A DNA stretch of 64,000 bases from Isoetes taiwanensis (GCA_021234155.1 JAJEKV010000026.1:2604001-2668000); one strand, 5' to 3'. Shown: positions 33,607 to 47,024, counted from the first letter of the stretch. Notes: generated by a model not told the origin, from the sequence alone. A program made the numbers and translations.

Positions 33607-34196
33607 AATGTTGCACAGGATTACACTCTTAATTCGAAGGTCCATTTATAATTTGACCAGAAGCAAAACAAGTTGAGATGGGACTGCCACATAAGCATCC
33701 CCTATTGTGCCACATTGAGTTACAAGCCTCTATTTTGCTCACTTAAGTGAGGTTCACATAAGATGTGATCTCATATGAAAATGAGAATGGAAAATTGCAT
33801 TTTGACTGTTGAATTGTACTTTTTTCGTGAAAGTTGGATGATGCGATAGAGATAGTACATGATTGGAAATATATTTTCTTTATACTGGTTCCATGACAAA
33901 GTTGTGCCCTACATATTGCTTCTATTCCCTCAATCGAATCCTATTTGATGAGCACTAAGAGAGACTAAATTTTATTGATGACCTTAATATTCTCCAAGAG
34001 TAACTAAATTTGTTGCTGACCTTAACATCCTCCTGTACTCTAGAAAGTTAGTTTTGTGATAGGATTGGCCCTAGCTTTTATTGAGCCTTAACAACTTTCT
34101 TTATCCATATTTAGATGTTATTTCAAACGATACACTTGGATTAGACTGTTAAGAGGTCGAAGTTGTATGGTTGCCCCAACAATTTTGACTGAAATC
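33607..34196. other. No gene recognised
   Basis: AT-rich, no recognisable frames. A duplicated 'gactaaattt...gaccttaa' phrase occurs near 33964-34024. Confidence 0.5.
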
Positions 34197-34436
34197 TTAT
34201 TTCTTGACACGAGCAAATGCCAACAAAAAATATCCCTCTTGTATGCAAGAGGCCAACTCCGCAATGTCATGGACTATAGTCCATGTTGCACCTTGCAAAT
34301 GCAGGAAAACACTTCCGAGTTTTAATAGAATATTGTGTGCCCCAGATATGTTAAATATGAGCTCTCTTCCTTTCTTAATACTTTGGACTTGAGATAAAGC
34401 CACATAGAGTTGCTCATGAAATAGGATTTGTAAATA
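34197..34436 (-). pseudogene. Helitron PIF1-type helicase C-terminal remnant
   Basis: On the minus strand the sequence just past the Helitron terminus reads QILFHEQLYVALSQVQSIKK. This matches motif VI of PIF1/RepHel helicases (usually '.GQLYVALSRV.S'). It continues GRELIFNISGAHN and stops near 34197. Upstream helicase motifs were not found, because the next sequence on that side is the terminus of another element. The fragment is short, so the call rests on one motif. Confidence 0.45.
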
Positions 34437-34464
34437 CTAGTTATGGTGCCCGGCGTTGCCGGGC
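34437..34464 (-). mobile_element. Candidate Helitron 3' terminus
   Basis: Read on the minus strand: a 7-bp hairpin GCCCGGC-AAC-GCCGGGC (34464-34448), 7 nt, then CTAG (34440-34437) followed by T. This is the canonical Helitron 3' end (hairpin, short spacer, CTRR, host T). A decayed relative lies near 35645-35675 (CTCGGCAACGCCACACCAGT on the minus strand). The 5' end (TC...) was not located. Confidence 0.5.
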
Positions 34465-37400
34465 GTACTAACAATTTGAATAGATGGTAATTTCATTGTT
34501 GGTTGGAATAGACAATGTGGCTTGGAGGGTGTAAGGACAATATAGAAGAACTTGTTCAAATTGGTTAACAAAGAATTCAGTATATAGATTTTGTGTATGT
34601 GGTATTTGACATTGAATCTCAATGTGCCATAGAAACCCTTTGTTAATGTGACATGCAAGTAGATGCGATGAATTAAATTCAAATTTGAGAGGATATGATT
34701 TCTTGAATATGACCTATGTGCTAAACATGCCCATTTTTGTGCTCCTCAACACATGCTTATGACCTACGTGCTAGTATAACTTAGCAACGAAGCCCGCTTT
34801 TGTGCTCCTCAACACATGCTCTATTAAGGTTGTTGGGTGTAGCAACTATATGTTATAAGATCATTGAATATAGATGTCCAACAAAAAGCAAGCAGAAGAA
34901 GTGGTATTGCCAAGCGTGTTGATCTAGAATATTGTGTAAATCTACTTGGAAGAGTAGACCAGCCGTATCGATGACTACAATGCCTAAAGGTAGCCTTTTC
35001 CCATATAGAATTTAGTGTATTTGATATTCTGGGACTTAAACTTAGTTATCCTATGTTGGACCCCATCATGAGACGTTGTGATTATAGGGCATGAGACCAA
35101 CACTTACAAATAAGTTGTTCCTTGCATATGTGTTTTCATGTAGGCACTATTGTCATGAACAAATATACACATTGGAAGTTTAGACCTAACTAAAGTGCAC
35201 GATATTATAAATCTCTTGTAGCAATTTATAAGATTAGTATCCTATAAGATTGGCAGATGGTAGTCCTTAATATACGTAACTTCTTGACTTTCAAACTGTA
35301 ATGAATTTTTTTTTAGCTTTACTTCATGCTCTAGATGCTTTTGGCCTCTGGATGTTGTTGTCTGATCGTAGGGAACAACTTGTCATGTAATTGACAAATG
35401 ATATCACATGTCAATTATCCATAAGATTAACCATATACAGCAAAAACACTATGGCGATTCCTGTATGATTAAGGACGATGAAAAATATACACCATTTTTT
35501 ATGTTTTTGCTGATCACCTCATGAGACTCCATAACTAAACATAATGGAGAACTTATAAGGTCACTTTTATTAGTTTATAGTTTGCAAGGGATATGTGGCA
35601 TTCCTATTTTGAAAAATTAATATTGTTCATGAATGAACACTTTATATGGAACCCAACTGGTGTGGCGTTGCCGAGTTTTAGTAATAATTTGAAGGAGGGG
35701 TTTGTTAGCTTGAAATGTGGATTTTAAAAGTTTTTTTTTTTTTTTTTTTTTTGGGAGGGAGTTAATATAATATAGAGAAACCCTTTAAGATCCATTGATG
35801 ACGATAAAAACCCTTATTACAAAATTATGAATTTGATCTCAGATGTTAAACCATACATATGTTCTAGTATGGTGCGTTTGTTAATATGGTATTTTTGACT
35901 ATTATGGTTTTATGGTCAGGCATTCCCGTTAGGAACCTTCACAAATTTGCATTGAAATAACAGATATAAAAATCCTAATATGGCATGTTGTAAGTAGGAA
36001 ACAGAAAGTCACTCATTTGCAATCGTTTGCAGTCTAGCTTGTCCCAGTCCTGTTTGTTGAATGAGAAATGTTAAATTCAAATATGCAGTTTAATTGTTTC
36101 CCTACCTCCCATGCAACTCAAGAGATGATATCTCGCTTCTTATTTCAGTTTGACCAGAACACAACTTACAAAGTCACTTCTTTTTTGCAAAGAGAATGCT
36201 TCAAGAACTACAAAATCATTATATCGTGCCTCCAAGGTTCTTCATAGTCATTGTGCGTTGAGAAGAAGACGACCATCAGATCAAAAAGGTTAAAAATTAA
36301 TAGCATACAAATGTTGATTCTATCTTGTCTATTTCCATCCTGCCACCCTTGTACCCCAGCTTAAATTCTGCTAGAAAACCGAGAGGTTTAAAAACATATA
36401 GCATAAAGGTCCTTACTGACTTGCATAAAGCTAAAAACTTATTAACTGATATTCACTACAATTTTTGGTGCAGAAAATATGATCGCAAACATTTGTCGAA
36501 CTCACCTAATAGAACATTATGATCCTCATAAATTTCTCAAAAGAAATTGCTTCTATTTCTTATACATGAGGGTTTAGGAATGATACCAGGAGAAGAGAGA
36601 AATTTAGACCCATCTATAACATTAAGGGATGAACATATGGATCTACCTGGCAACCTATACATCTCCAATTCAAAACACTGGTTAAGATTCTAATTGTTAT
36701 CATTGCATGCACCGCATTATAGTATCTGCAAGCAAAATGCTATGACCAGTAACATGACAAAGAAAACTAACGTCAATGCACTTCTCAAATTTGTAGTTTA
36801 TTTTGAGATGCAAAAGTCCAGAATGTAGCAACGCAAGAATTGGCATCCCAATCCCAAATGTGTTCATCTATGGTAAAGCAAGAAAACATATCATCCAAAA
36901 ACTGAGAACCTACAAAGACTTGCCTCACTTCATCATTAACCTCCATGAGGGCGTCTCACAATGATTATGCATTTGAGTTTGCAATTGATTTAACACCACT
37001 TCATCTACTGTAAAGGTAGACGCACAAAGAAAATCTTAATTATTAGTGTCACTTTATGTTTTCTAATCTCAATATCTGCTTTTAGAAATGCCCAAGGCAG
37101 TGACATAGACTACTCAGACAATTCCATCAACATTAGCTCAAATTTGATCGTTCTGTGTAGCTATATTATGGGCATCTCTGGCTAAAAGACATTTGTCTCC
37201 AAGATGCTGGTTTCATGCCCTCTCTTGCAGAATATACTTCGTAATGAAGTCATATAAATGTCTTTGATTCATTCACAACCAACCTCACTCACAACATCCT
37301 TCCACAACTGCCTTATATCCTCACCTCTGAATTTTAGAGGGAGGATTAAATAACGGCATAAAAACTTGGTATGCAGCAAAAATAAGTTTTGCTATAAGAG

Positions 37401-40346
37401 GAAATATTATACTATGGCACATATTTGCTGTGCAATTCACATAGTTTTGAAGCCAAAGACCATTCGTACACTATTTAAACCTATACTCAATGTGCTGAGG
37501 CACTTTGTAGAACGACTTCTTTAAAAGAAATATGGCTAATTTTTGGACCTCATTATAAGAGGCTATACTTTTGAGCACAAAGTAGATGTCATATTAGGGG
37601 CGTGGACATCAAACATAGAGTGCAGTTCATGATAGCAATAGAAAAAATGAACTAAATAGATACGTAATGCATATTCATTCTCAAGAACCTCTACACTCCA
37701 ATAACAAATAGAATTTCAAATCCTATAGACAATCTGAACTTTTTGCAAGTTGTTGAATAAGTCTAACACAATCCACCAAAGATCTAGAGTCAAAGGAAGA
37801 TAACTTGCACTTAATAAATGCAAGATTCAGATATGATTCTACATGCACTACACATTAGAACTCAAATCAGATAATAATGTAGGGAAACACCAAATTCTAC
37901 ATGTACTGCATGTTGGACTAATACTTTTGTTGGTCGCTACAATAGGTATACAATACTGCAGAAACAAAATATGGTTGCAAATATAGGTCATAGAGCATAG
38001 CATGACCACGTGGCACCTGCCATCAATGCCCTAGGAATTGAGATGCCTCCCCAAATCGAATCAATAGATTCACATAAATAAACCTACTAAATCTTTTAAC
38101 TTACATTTCTTTAATCAGGGCGCCAAACCAAGCAAAGGTGCTCTCTTTATTAGGTGTGTTGACATATGGCAGAATATGAAACAGGGAAGATTAAGCTCAT
38201 GGCTCTACACCCAACCTCTGCGACATGGGCATTCAAGTTCCTATCCTGCAGAACCAACGTAGTTGGAACAGATAATTGGTGAGGAAGTTAACAGTGTGCA
38301 GCAATTGTTGATGTCCCATAAGCCATTTCTAGACATATCCTTTTCTCTCAGAGACAAAGTTTTACAGGAAATGATAAATAAGCAAAGTAGATAATAATGG
38401 AAAAACAGGTGCGATAAATTACTATTTGAAACTACTGGAATAAAATAATATAGCAACAGCAGCTCCAGAACATCCAGACATTAAGAGATAATACCTGTTG
38501 TGCATCGGTTGTGATCCAGAGCAAGCCTTGAATGTCCTGAAATTGTGACCTGAAACAAATGAGAAACAAAATTGTAAGGTTTAAGGGATAAAACATACTG
38601 TCTTTTTGAAAGACATTCCAAATTTCTTAGTGTCGTTAACAAACGTAATTCAATTCTGTAATAGAATTCCCAAACATCATCAAAGAGATTCCTCACCTGG
38701 CACATCTCTCTTCTGCAAAGTCTTCCATCATGCAGAACCCATATAAACATCCTGCATGTAGAAAGGGTTTTGGTTGAGCCTGTCTACATCTTTGTAAGCA
38801 CTTGTGAAAGGAATGAAGAGCAAAGTTAATAAACCTAGAATTCAGAAAGAGAGATTACATTTATCTGTAATCTTTTTAGTTGAATCCACCTCCAATCCTA
38901 CTGCTGAAATATATGACTGCCTTGCTTTAGACCCATTTATAGTGATCTTCTCCTGTTAGGTCTAGATGCATACATAAATTAGACACATAACGTATATGTA
39001 TATCCAGATGAAATCATGTTAGGATGGCTGAAACAAACAAAGAAAATAAAGTTTGGGGACTTACCCATAGAGCTTTGGTGGTGAATGTGCCGAAAAGAAA
39101 TGATGTTTGATGTTTAACAGCTGGAAATTGTGCTTCAGAAAAACATATGCATATGATGTGAACTTATGGATTGTAGACGATCATCCTCTATCCACTTATC
39201 CACTGTAAAAGAAACAAAAGATAAATGGTTTTACTACATCTATCAGATCAGTCATGTCCAAGTTACTGGAAGGAAGATGCTCTTGCAAATCCGTCAAAGA
39301 AATGTGCTACTCATTCGTCTTGACACTTCTAAGATGAATCATATAACCAAAATTGCTAAATGTTACACCGTCCAGGCATTTACCAAAGCAAATTTTATAC
39401 ATGCACGTTACATCCCCTCCACGTTCTATCCTTTCACGCAACGACCTGCTCAACCTGCTAACACGCTTCTTATTGTGGCACTGCTATCTCTGCCTACTAA
39501 TCAACCAAACACCAGCTTTAATTTTACTGAATCTGCATACTTTCTAGGTAAGTGCCAATCTCCCATGATTGAAATATGTCAGGAACACATGCCCATGTGC
39601 TTGGACAGATCAATTTCACAGATTTCGCTGGCCATGCAGTAAACTCACTCTCCTTGTTTACTCTCCTTGACAAATGGAATTTCAGATGCAAATACCCTAT
39701 GAAATAGATTATCATAGACAAATTATTTAAATCAGTGAAAAAGCAACTGCCCAATCTGGGTAAATAATCTCATTTGGAGCTGCAGCTGGGGATGGTTGCA
39801 CTGGTGGACCAGCTTCCTTCCATGCCTTGCCTTGCCTCTCGAAATCATGGTCATGAACCCAGGTTTTACATTAATCTATTTGAGGACAAAAAGTAACAAA
39901 ACAGATCGGATCAAATATTTAGTTGTTCACCTGAAAAACACGAGCCACCATTCATAAATAGAATATCAGAACCAAAGAGAAATGGTCGAGATGGGAGAAG
40001 GATGTTTGCACTGAGAAGTCTTAGCAGCAAAAAAGTTTGAACTAAAAAAAGGCCATTCTTAGTTGGCTTGTAACTATGGCTCGACCATTGACCTTTTTGA
40101 TACGGGTGAATCTACAACGTAATGCTAAACCATATATTAAGCCTTGGCACATTGGATCGTCCAGATTCAAACCCATTTGCAAACTAACTTTCTGAAACAA
40201 ACCAACAAACTTGAATATGGATTTCATTTCTCCTATAACTCCATGATGTCACTGCAAAGTATCATGCTGCCAATGTTGGTAGAATCTTGCAACAACCCTG
40301 TTATTTGAGAGAATAAAATGTAGAGTACTAATAGCGCTGATAGGAC
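34465..40346. other. Long non-coding stretch
   Basis: Nearly 6 kb of AT-rich sequence with no recognisable gene. Visible structure: a 2-copy direct repeat at about 34709-34815 (GCTCCTCAACACATGCT twice), a poly-T run of 24 at 35731-35753 (probable minus-strand retroposon tail), and exon-like but unidentified minus-strand frames at 38481-38750. The sequence upstream of 34464 on the minus strand may be the body of the Helitron. Confidence 0.45.
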
Positions 40347-40455
40347 ATGATGCGCAAGGTGGGGAGTGGCAAACACAGTGAAGTGTTTGAAGGGATTAAC
40401 ACTTGCAACAATGAGCGTTGCATCATTAAAATCCAGAAGCCTGTGAAGAGAAAGC
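40347..40455 (+). pseudogene. Casein kinase 2 alpha-subunit exon fragment
   Basis: The frame [20 protein letters not shown] plus [16 protein letters not shown] closely follows the N-terminal lobe of CK2 alpha (usual form: [35 protein letters not shown]). It includes the Gly-rich loop (GSGKHSEV) and the ATP-binding Lys (CIIKIQK). The homology ends at KPVKRKL, where the next bases (GGTGAGC) look like the original splice donor. The rest of the kinase is absent, so this is a captured or duplicated exon piece of about 110 bp. Confidence 0.75.
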
Positions 40456-40465
40456 TGGGTGAGCT

Positions 40466-41290
40466 TTACAAGAGAAATAAAATTGGAGCCACCGGCGGTG
40501 AACCAACTCTTACACCAACGAAATTTTTTTCTGAATTGTGCCCATTGTGCAGCATAGCACCTACAGCACCAAATGCAACCAAGATATTTGAAAATGGGAA
40601 TATGTCTGGGTTCATGAGATCATACTGCATAATAGAAAAGCATCTTGTTGCAAGTCTGTTTTCGCCAAGCTGCACAAAACCTCTGATCACTGCTTCCATG
40701 TCAGTGTATTTTGACTGGGCAATGTATCGAAGACTAATTCTGCTTCTTGTAAGCTCCCACATTTGGCATGCATATCAATAAAGGAACTCCCAACCACGAC
40801 AACGGTTTAAGGCCATGCTCAACAATTTGTTCGTGAATGTGGCTACCCTGCTCTATGGCATTGATGCTACCACATGCCTTAAGGATGCTGGGCAATGTAA
40901 ATTTATTGATCTTTATGCCCTCCTGCTGCATATCTTAAAAAACTGTAAAGCAAGATGGCCAGAATCATGCTGGGAATATGTTGTAAGAATTAGATTACAT
41001 GACACGACATCTTGATTCAGCAATCTGCTAAAAAATCTGTAGACTTTCTCCAAGCTTCCACATTTTGCATAGGCATCAATAAGAGTGTTTCCAACAAAAT
41101 TATTGAGATCTGCTTTCAAAGATCTGGTCATGGACACATGTGACATGCTCTAAGATACCTATGCTGCTACCTGATTTGAGGACACTCAGAGATTTGTTTT
41201 GGTAGATTTAGTGCCTCCTTGCTGCTGTTGTCAAAGCATTTCAGGGCAAAATCACCCTTCCCACGATTGGCATACCCTACAATCATTTCA
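40466..41290 (-). pseudogene. PPR protein pseudogene
   Basis: Three minus-strand frames follow one another across frameshifts. 41146-40913 gives LKADLNNFVGNTLIDAYAKC and NQDVVSCNLILTTYSQH. 40931-40734 gives EGIKINKFTLPSILKACGS and INAIEQGSHIHEQIVEHGL. 40762-40466 gives [20 protein letters not shown]. These are consecutive motifs of a PLS-type pentatricopeptide-repeat protein (organelle RNA processing). A further broken repeat (SSIGILEHVTCVHDQIFES in another frame) precedes them up to about 41290. No N-terminal transit peptide or C-terminal E/DYW domain is present. It abuts the CK2-alpha fragment. Confidence 0.75.
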
Positions 41291-44203
41291 CTTTATAACA
41301 CTACATCTTGATATGCAAATTATTCATGTAAGTATATGTCAACTGGTGCAAGAAATTTTCTTGTTAACTATGTCTACAAAAATGCGGCACCAGGACAGTT
41401 GATCCTTTGTAATGATTGTAGTCGATGCAGTTAGCTGATCCTTCACAATAAATTTAGTTGTAGTCATTTTAGCCACAACGCAGATGCTTGAAAGTACAAA
41501 CTGGTAAACATATGAGGCAATTGTGAGCATAAAAGGCTTCAAGTGGATATCTGGCCCCAACCATTAAAGCTATAGTTATCTCAAGTAATACTGTAAGAAA
41601 CATAATTGTGCACCTTCATGCAAGAGGATGGAGGAATTTGGGGGTTCAAGGGTGTTGGCGAGATGACAATATGCCATCTTTTGAAAATAGGCATAAATTT
41701 AGTGCAGGAAGTAAGTAAAAGATAGCATCAACTTTTATCATGTCCTAGGGCTTAACCAAAGAAGTCACGCATGTACAACTTGAACCTGTTAATGGCATGA
41801 TTCAAATGTGTACCACGGCTTGAAAATGCTTTACCTTCTCTTGAACTTGTTTTGTTTAAGGTTGTTGCCAAAGAAGCACGCAAGGAATTGCAGATATCTA
41901 GCTGCAATTTATTTGCACATGTCTAGATTTAATCACTTGACATGCATGCAAGAGCAGATAGTGCAAGGTATCCTCACGTTAGGCAAGATATAGCAATGTT
42001 AAGCAGACTAACAATGCATCAAATGGTACATCAAAATGTCGCTTGTTTGCTCTAGTTTAAACTGCTATAAATAGATAGACAGTCGTGCACAAAAGAGATT
42101 TGGATTTTCTACCTTAGCAAGGATGTGCATCTATCATGTCAATTGTGTAGAAAGCCATCACAAAGCATATGGGGTAAAGATATGAAGCTCGAAGATGGTC
42201 TTGCTAAGCTTTAGCTACATGTCACTTTCTGAATAACTTATAGAAGATAAGGAACAGAAAATGCCCACCTCATGGTTTGGAGCAAGCAGAACTTGTACGC
42301 TTCCTGCTAACCCATATGCTCTGAAGATATCAGCTTGCAGCACACCTGATGAAGGATAAATCAAGCAGCAAACAATTAGCTACTGATGCAAACGTTTCTT
42401 CAAGCAGACCACGTAGATGTATCAAGGATACAACTTGAATGACCAAAATGTCATGGATCTTCTTAATATAAAGCAGAAGCATCAATGACTTAAATTTGAG
42501 AGATACTAATTACCAAAATGTAGTGCTCTGTACAAAGGTATCATTGCCCCTGAAAGCCAGACATCTCTGAATTTTGGCCTCACATTTCTAGCATGCCTGT
42601 TTAAATACTTAGTGCCATTGTGTAATAGATTCTCTGGACTTAGATGAACAATAATAAAGCAATAGCAACTCATCAAAGGAAATGCATTGTGCAAGTTTGC
42701 CTCTACAAATTGCACAAAAGAAGCTTGAATAAACAAAAAGCAGATTATATTAGTTAGCTCGCGAAAGGAAATGCATTGTGTATGCTAGTTTGCCTCCATA
42801 AATTGCACAAACGAAGATTGTGTATGGTTTGGTGCTAGCACGATTTGAAATTATGATGGCCATATGGAAGCTTTAGAGTGTTAAACTCAAGTTTCCTCAT
42901 GTTCTGCAGTAGATTCAAAAGCTTAATGGGGTTGCACTTCTAGGCTGTACAAACAAAGCAAGTACGGATTTTCCTAAGCTGAGGTTCACAAATATAAGAA
43001 TATGCATGTGAAGATAAGGAACAAATGTTTACCTTAGGGTTTCTTGATGCAGCAAATCCCGATGCATATACCCTGAGGAAGATCAAGATTAAAAACAAAA
43101 TCGAACCTCCAAACCTCTGCAATACTTAGAAATAAAACATACAGAGTTACATCGCTTCAAACAAAAACCCTGCATCTGCATACCATCACGGATTTTGGAT
43201 GAGCTATCTCTGCGCAATGCATCTCGATGCCATTACCAGGCCGGAATGTTTTTGAAAAAAAAAAAAAAAAAAATTGATTTGCAACTCTATATTCAAAACA
43301 ACCATGGCAACCATGCCGATAAGCAGGAAAAGAAATCTTGGGGATGGATACCCAAGCTACGAAATCCCAAAGCCCCAAAAATTATAACGAATTAATTTTT
43401 TGCAATTTTTGGATAATCGGAATTTTTTTCGGCGTCTAAAAACCCTGAAATCTTAGGAAATCATGCTAAAAAAAATTTCAAAAAAGTTTTTGGCCAAACC
43501 TGAAAATCTCAAATTAACAAGATTGATTGATTGATTGATAGATCAACCATTTACATTGTTTTGCCTTGTGCCTTGTTTATTGGCATAGCAAAAAGTCGAC
43601 AACATAAAACTGCACCTAATGAATGAGCACCAGGTAAGCTGGGGTAAATGTTAGTAAAATCAATGGGTGCTTATAATTGCCAGATAAGTTTATAAAAACT
43701 TTCTAAGACATTGGCCATGTTTGTGTCATAAAGAACCTTCTATGTTATTGGTCATGGTTAATGACACATCATAGATTAAATATACAATCCAAATTGATTA
43801 GAGTTAGGCCCAGATCCATTTCTAGATCTGCTAGCAAGAACTAGCGGGTATTGGCAACAAATTAAGGCTTCTTAACCGTGGTCTACATTCCCCTTGCATG
43901 AATTAGTTTTGCAAATGAGGATTAACTAAGCGTTAAAACGAATGAATTATTTAAAATGAAGGTTTTTTTGATAAGGCTTGATAGCTCTGATGCAAAGTAG
44001 TATAGAGGATGGTATGCAGCTCATCAAGGATATATGCTAAATAAACTATATGTTCCACATGGTACTCACTTTCTTTTCTCTCTAGTACTATAATCAGGTT
44101 AAGCTACATTATCGTCACCTTGTATATCAACACCATCTGCTAGTGGTGTTGGACTGTCTTGCTCATCTTCGGCTTCCTGTGTAACCTTTGTAGGTATGTC
44201 ATA
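41291..44203. other. No gene recognised; possible exon remnants
   Basis: Mostly AT-rich. On the minus strand two exon-like pieces, RPKFRDVWLSGAMIPLYRAL (about 42510-42595) and VLQADIFRAYGLAGSVQVLL (about 42270-42350), could be neighbouring exons of one unidentified gene. A signal-anchor-like frame (FGGSILFLILIFLRVYASGF) lies at 43040-43115. A poly-A of 17 is at 43256-43272. No function is claimed. Confidence 0.35.
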
Positions 44204-44553
44204 TGTGATAGAACTAGTGCAAAACCAGCACAAACCCGCAATATCGACTCAAGAGATAGAATAGAAGAACAAGAATAACTCTATTGAGAAAGCAATGGGA
44301 AATACAATCTCTACTTCTGAGCATTTTATAGTACATAACGTACAATCAATATATATAACCGATGAGACTAAGAATAGTAGTCTACCGTTTAACCACCATC
44401 CACTAATTACGGCACTGATTTAGGGTCGTTGCTCAGTGCTGATAAAGTGCTGCCTTCTGTACATTTCAACACCTTCTCAGCACCTGTGTGCTAAGTGTTG
44501 AACCACTGCTGTTTCAGCACATTATGCTTAGTCAGCATATTTATATTCCAACA
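44204..44553 (-). repeat. Copia 3' LTR
   Basis: On the minus strand the LTR begins TGTTGGAATATAAATATGC right after the polypurine tract AAGGGAGAG and ends ATCACA near 44204, giving about 350 bp with TG...CA ends. It contains the usual TATATAA-like box and an A/T-rich end. No second copy (5' LTR) was found in the window. Confidence 0.7.
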
Positions 44554-47023
44554 CTCTCCCTTAAATGTTGCTGACTAAGCAGAAGAAAATCAGCTGAAAC
44601 TAAGGTAATTCTTCTCTCCCTTCAGCTGCAATTTCTTCATGCCCAAACTCTCCTTCACATCGACGAACTTGGATCCAACTAATGGTTTGGTAAAGCCATC
44701 AGCAAACTGATCCTGTGAGGAGCAATGAACAAGTTGGGAAGATCCCATTTGGATCTGCTCACGGACAAAACAGAAGTGGGTGTCAAGGTGTTTTGTCTTT
44801 GGGTGGTACTTAGCATCCTTGGCAAGATGGATGGTACTTGTGTTGTCACATAATATAATAGCCGAGGATGGAGGTACCTGCAGATCTGTCCACAAATGTT
44901 TAAGTCACAACAATTCCTGCATCCCAATACTGAGTGCTTTGAATTCTGCCTCCGTGGTGCTGATTGACACTGTAGACTGTCTTTTGGACAACCATGTCAA
45001 CATGTTAGGCCCTATGAACGTGACCATCCCTGTTGTGGACCTCCTGCTATCATGACAGTTAGCATGATCTGCATCAACAAAGACTTTCAGCTGGAAATCA
45101 GAGGAGGTCTAGTGATTGTGAGATATATCAACGCCCCTACCAAGCTTCGATAGAGTGTGGGATCACACTCCTCACCATCGAAATCAAGCTCAAGCCTTGT
45201 GCCTGGATCAAAAGGACTTGCCACAGCCTTGCAATCTTGCATACGATACTGTTGTAACATTTCTTTGATATATTTCTGCTGAGAAAGATAGATGCCATCT
45301 GAGTGCTGCCACACTTCTACACCTAAACAGTAATGCATAAGGCCAAGGTCAGTCATCTCGAAGGACGAAGATAACTTCAGCTTCAATGTAGAAATCAGCA
45401 CATCAGCATCTCCTGTGATGATCAAATCATCAACATACAAAACCACAACGCACATTCGGCCTTCATGTGATTTGTAATAAAGATTGGAGTCTGCTGCACT
45501 TCTGCTGAACCCCTGTTCAAGAAAGAAATCATTAATTTTTGTATGCCAACATCTTGGAGCCTGCTTCAAGCCATAAATGCTTTTCTTCAAATGTCAAACC
45601 AACTGCTCCTTCCCTTGAACAACAAATCCTGGAGGTTGAGTCATATAGACCTCTTCCTCCAAATCACCATTCAAAAAAGCAGACTTAATGTCCATTTGAA
45701 ACATTAACCAACCTTTCATTGCAGCAAGAGCTATAACTGATCTGATGATAGTGGACATTCTGGCTACGGGAGCAAAGACTTCATCATAATCTAAGCCTTT
45801 TTTTTGTACAAAACCCTTGGCTACAAGTCTAGCTTTGTGCTTTGACACTGTCCCATCAGCATGAAATTTGGTTTTAAACACCCATTTACAGCCAATAACT
45901 TGCTTATCAGCTAGAAGTTCAACCAATTCCCATGTGCCTTGCTTCAGCAATTGAGAGTATTCTTCTTCCATTGCATGCTGCCACTGCAGATCACTAGCTG
46001 CTTCATGAAAGGTTTGTGGATCAACATGACCCTGGACCTTTGCCATTAAGGCAAGGTTACATGATCCATTAGACTTCTCCTGTTTCTCCATCAGACGTGC
46101 TGATCTCCTAGGTTCAACAACAGGTACAACAGGTGCTGCAACCAGTTCTGCAACAATTTGTTTCTCCTTGAGACGTGCTGATCTCCTAGATTCAACAATA
46201 GGAGGTATAGGAGGTGCTACAATAGGTGCTGTAATAGGTGCTGGATCAGGTGCTACAGTATCTTCATGTGTGCTGGACTCCCCCTGAAAGGAACCAACCT
46301 GCTCATGGACCATAGGGCGAGTGGGATTGGGATCATTCCATGCCACTACTTCAGGCAAATGTGAGTTCACTGGAAAAACCATTAGAGAGGGAGAGAAAGG
46401 TCTACCAGCAGCTGCTATCAGATCTCTAACATCCAAGCTGCTGTCATTGTGAACTGCAGGAGAATCACTCGAAGATATACCATCATACACAGCATCTTCA
46501 ACGAACTAAACTGACCTGCTTACAATAACCTGCATGTTGGAAGGATCATACAACTTGTAACCTTTCTGATTTTCTGGATACCCAATGAAGATGGCTTTGA
46601 CAGCCCTGTCATGCAACTTCCCATACTTTTGAAGCTTCTCAGCAGGTATGGAAGCATAAGCCAAGCATCCAAACACCCTCAAATGAGACACATCTGGTTT
46701 CATTCTCCAAAATGCTTCATAAGGAGTCACATCCTGGACTGCCTTAGTAGGCGACCTATTTGCCAAATATGCTGCTGTCACTAATGCTCTCCCCAAAAAG
46801 ATTCAGGCAGTTGCTTATGACTCATCATAGATCTTGCCAAAACAAGCAAAGATCTATTCCTCCTTTCAGCTACACCATTTTGTGGATGAGCATAAGAAAT
46901 GATTAACTGTCTTTCAATACCTTCTTCCATGAGAAACTCATCAAAGGCATTAGAAACATATTCACCTCCATTGTCACTTTTCAACTTTTTTATTACTAAC
47001 CCTGTCTGCTTTTCGACTGCTGC
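44554..47023 (-). mobile_element. Truncated Ty1/Copia retrotransposon with stop codon and internal deletion
   Basis: Minus-strand frames in order: integrase core end (46984-46781: LKSDNGGEYVSNAFDEFLME, NGVAERRNRSLLVLARSMM), integrase C-terminal part (46796-46506: RVFGCLAYASIPAEKLQKYG, AIFIGYPENQKGYKLYDPS), then RT (46490-45594). RT reads WELVELLADKQVIGCKWVFK and KHKARLVAKGFVQKKGLDYD. It is cut by TGA at 45594-45596 where 'LVCHLKKSIYG' is expected, and continues to the intact catalytic LYVDDLIITGD. Near 45105 'YLTITRP' jumps to 'QLKVFVDADHANCHDSRRST', so about 150 bp of the RT/RNase H junction is deleted. RNase H ends with TKHLDTHFCFVREQIQMG. Gag and protease are absent. The 5' side ends at 47023 against a trihelix fragment. 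Confidence 0.9.
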
Positions 47024-47024
47024 T

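Noticed and set aside
39166-39642. 158-codon plus-strand frame
   Set aside because: No domain recognised. Composition and lack of splice context look like chance.
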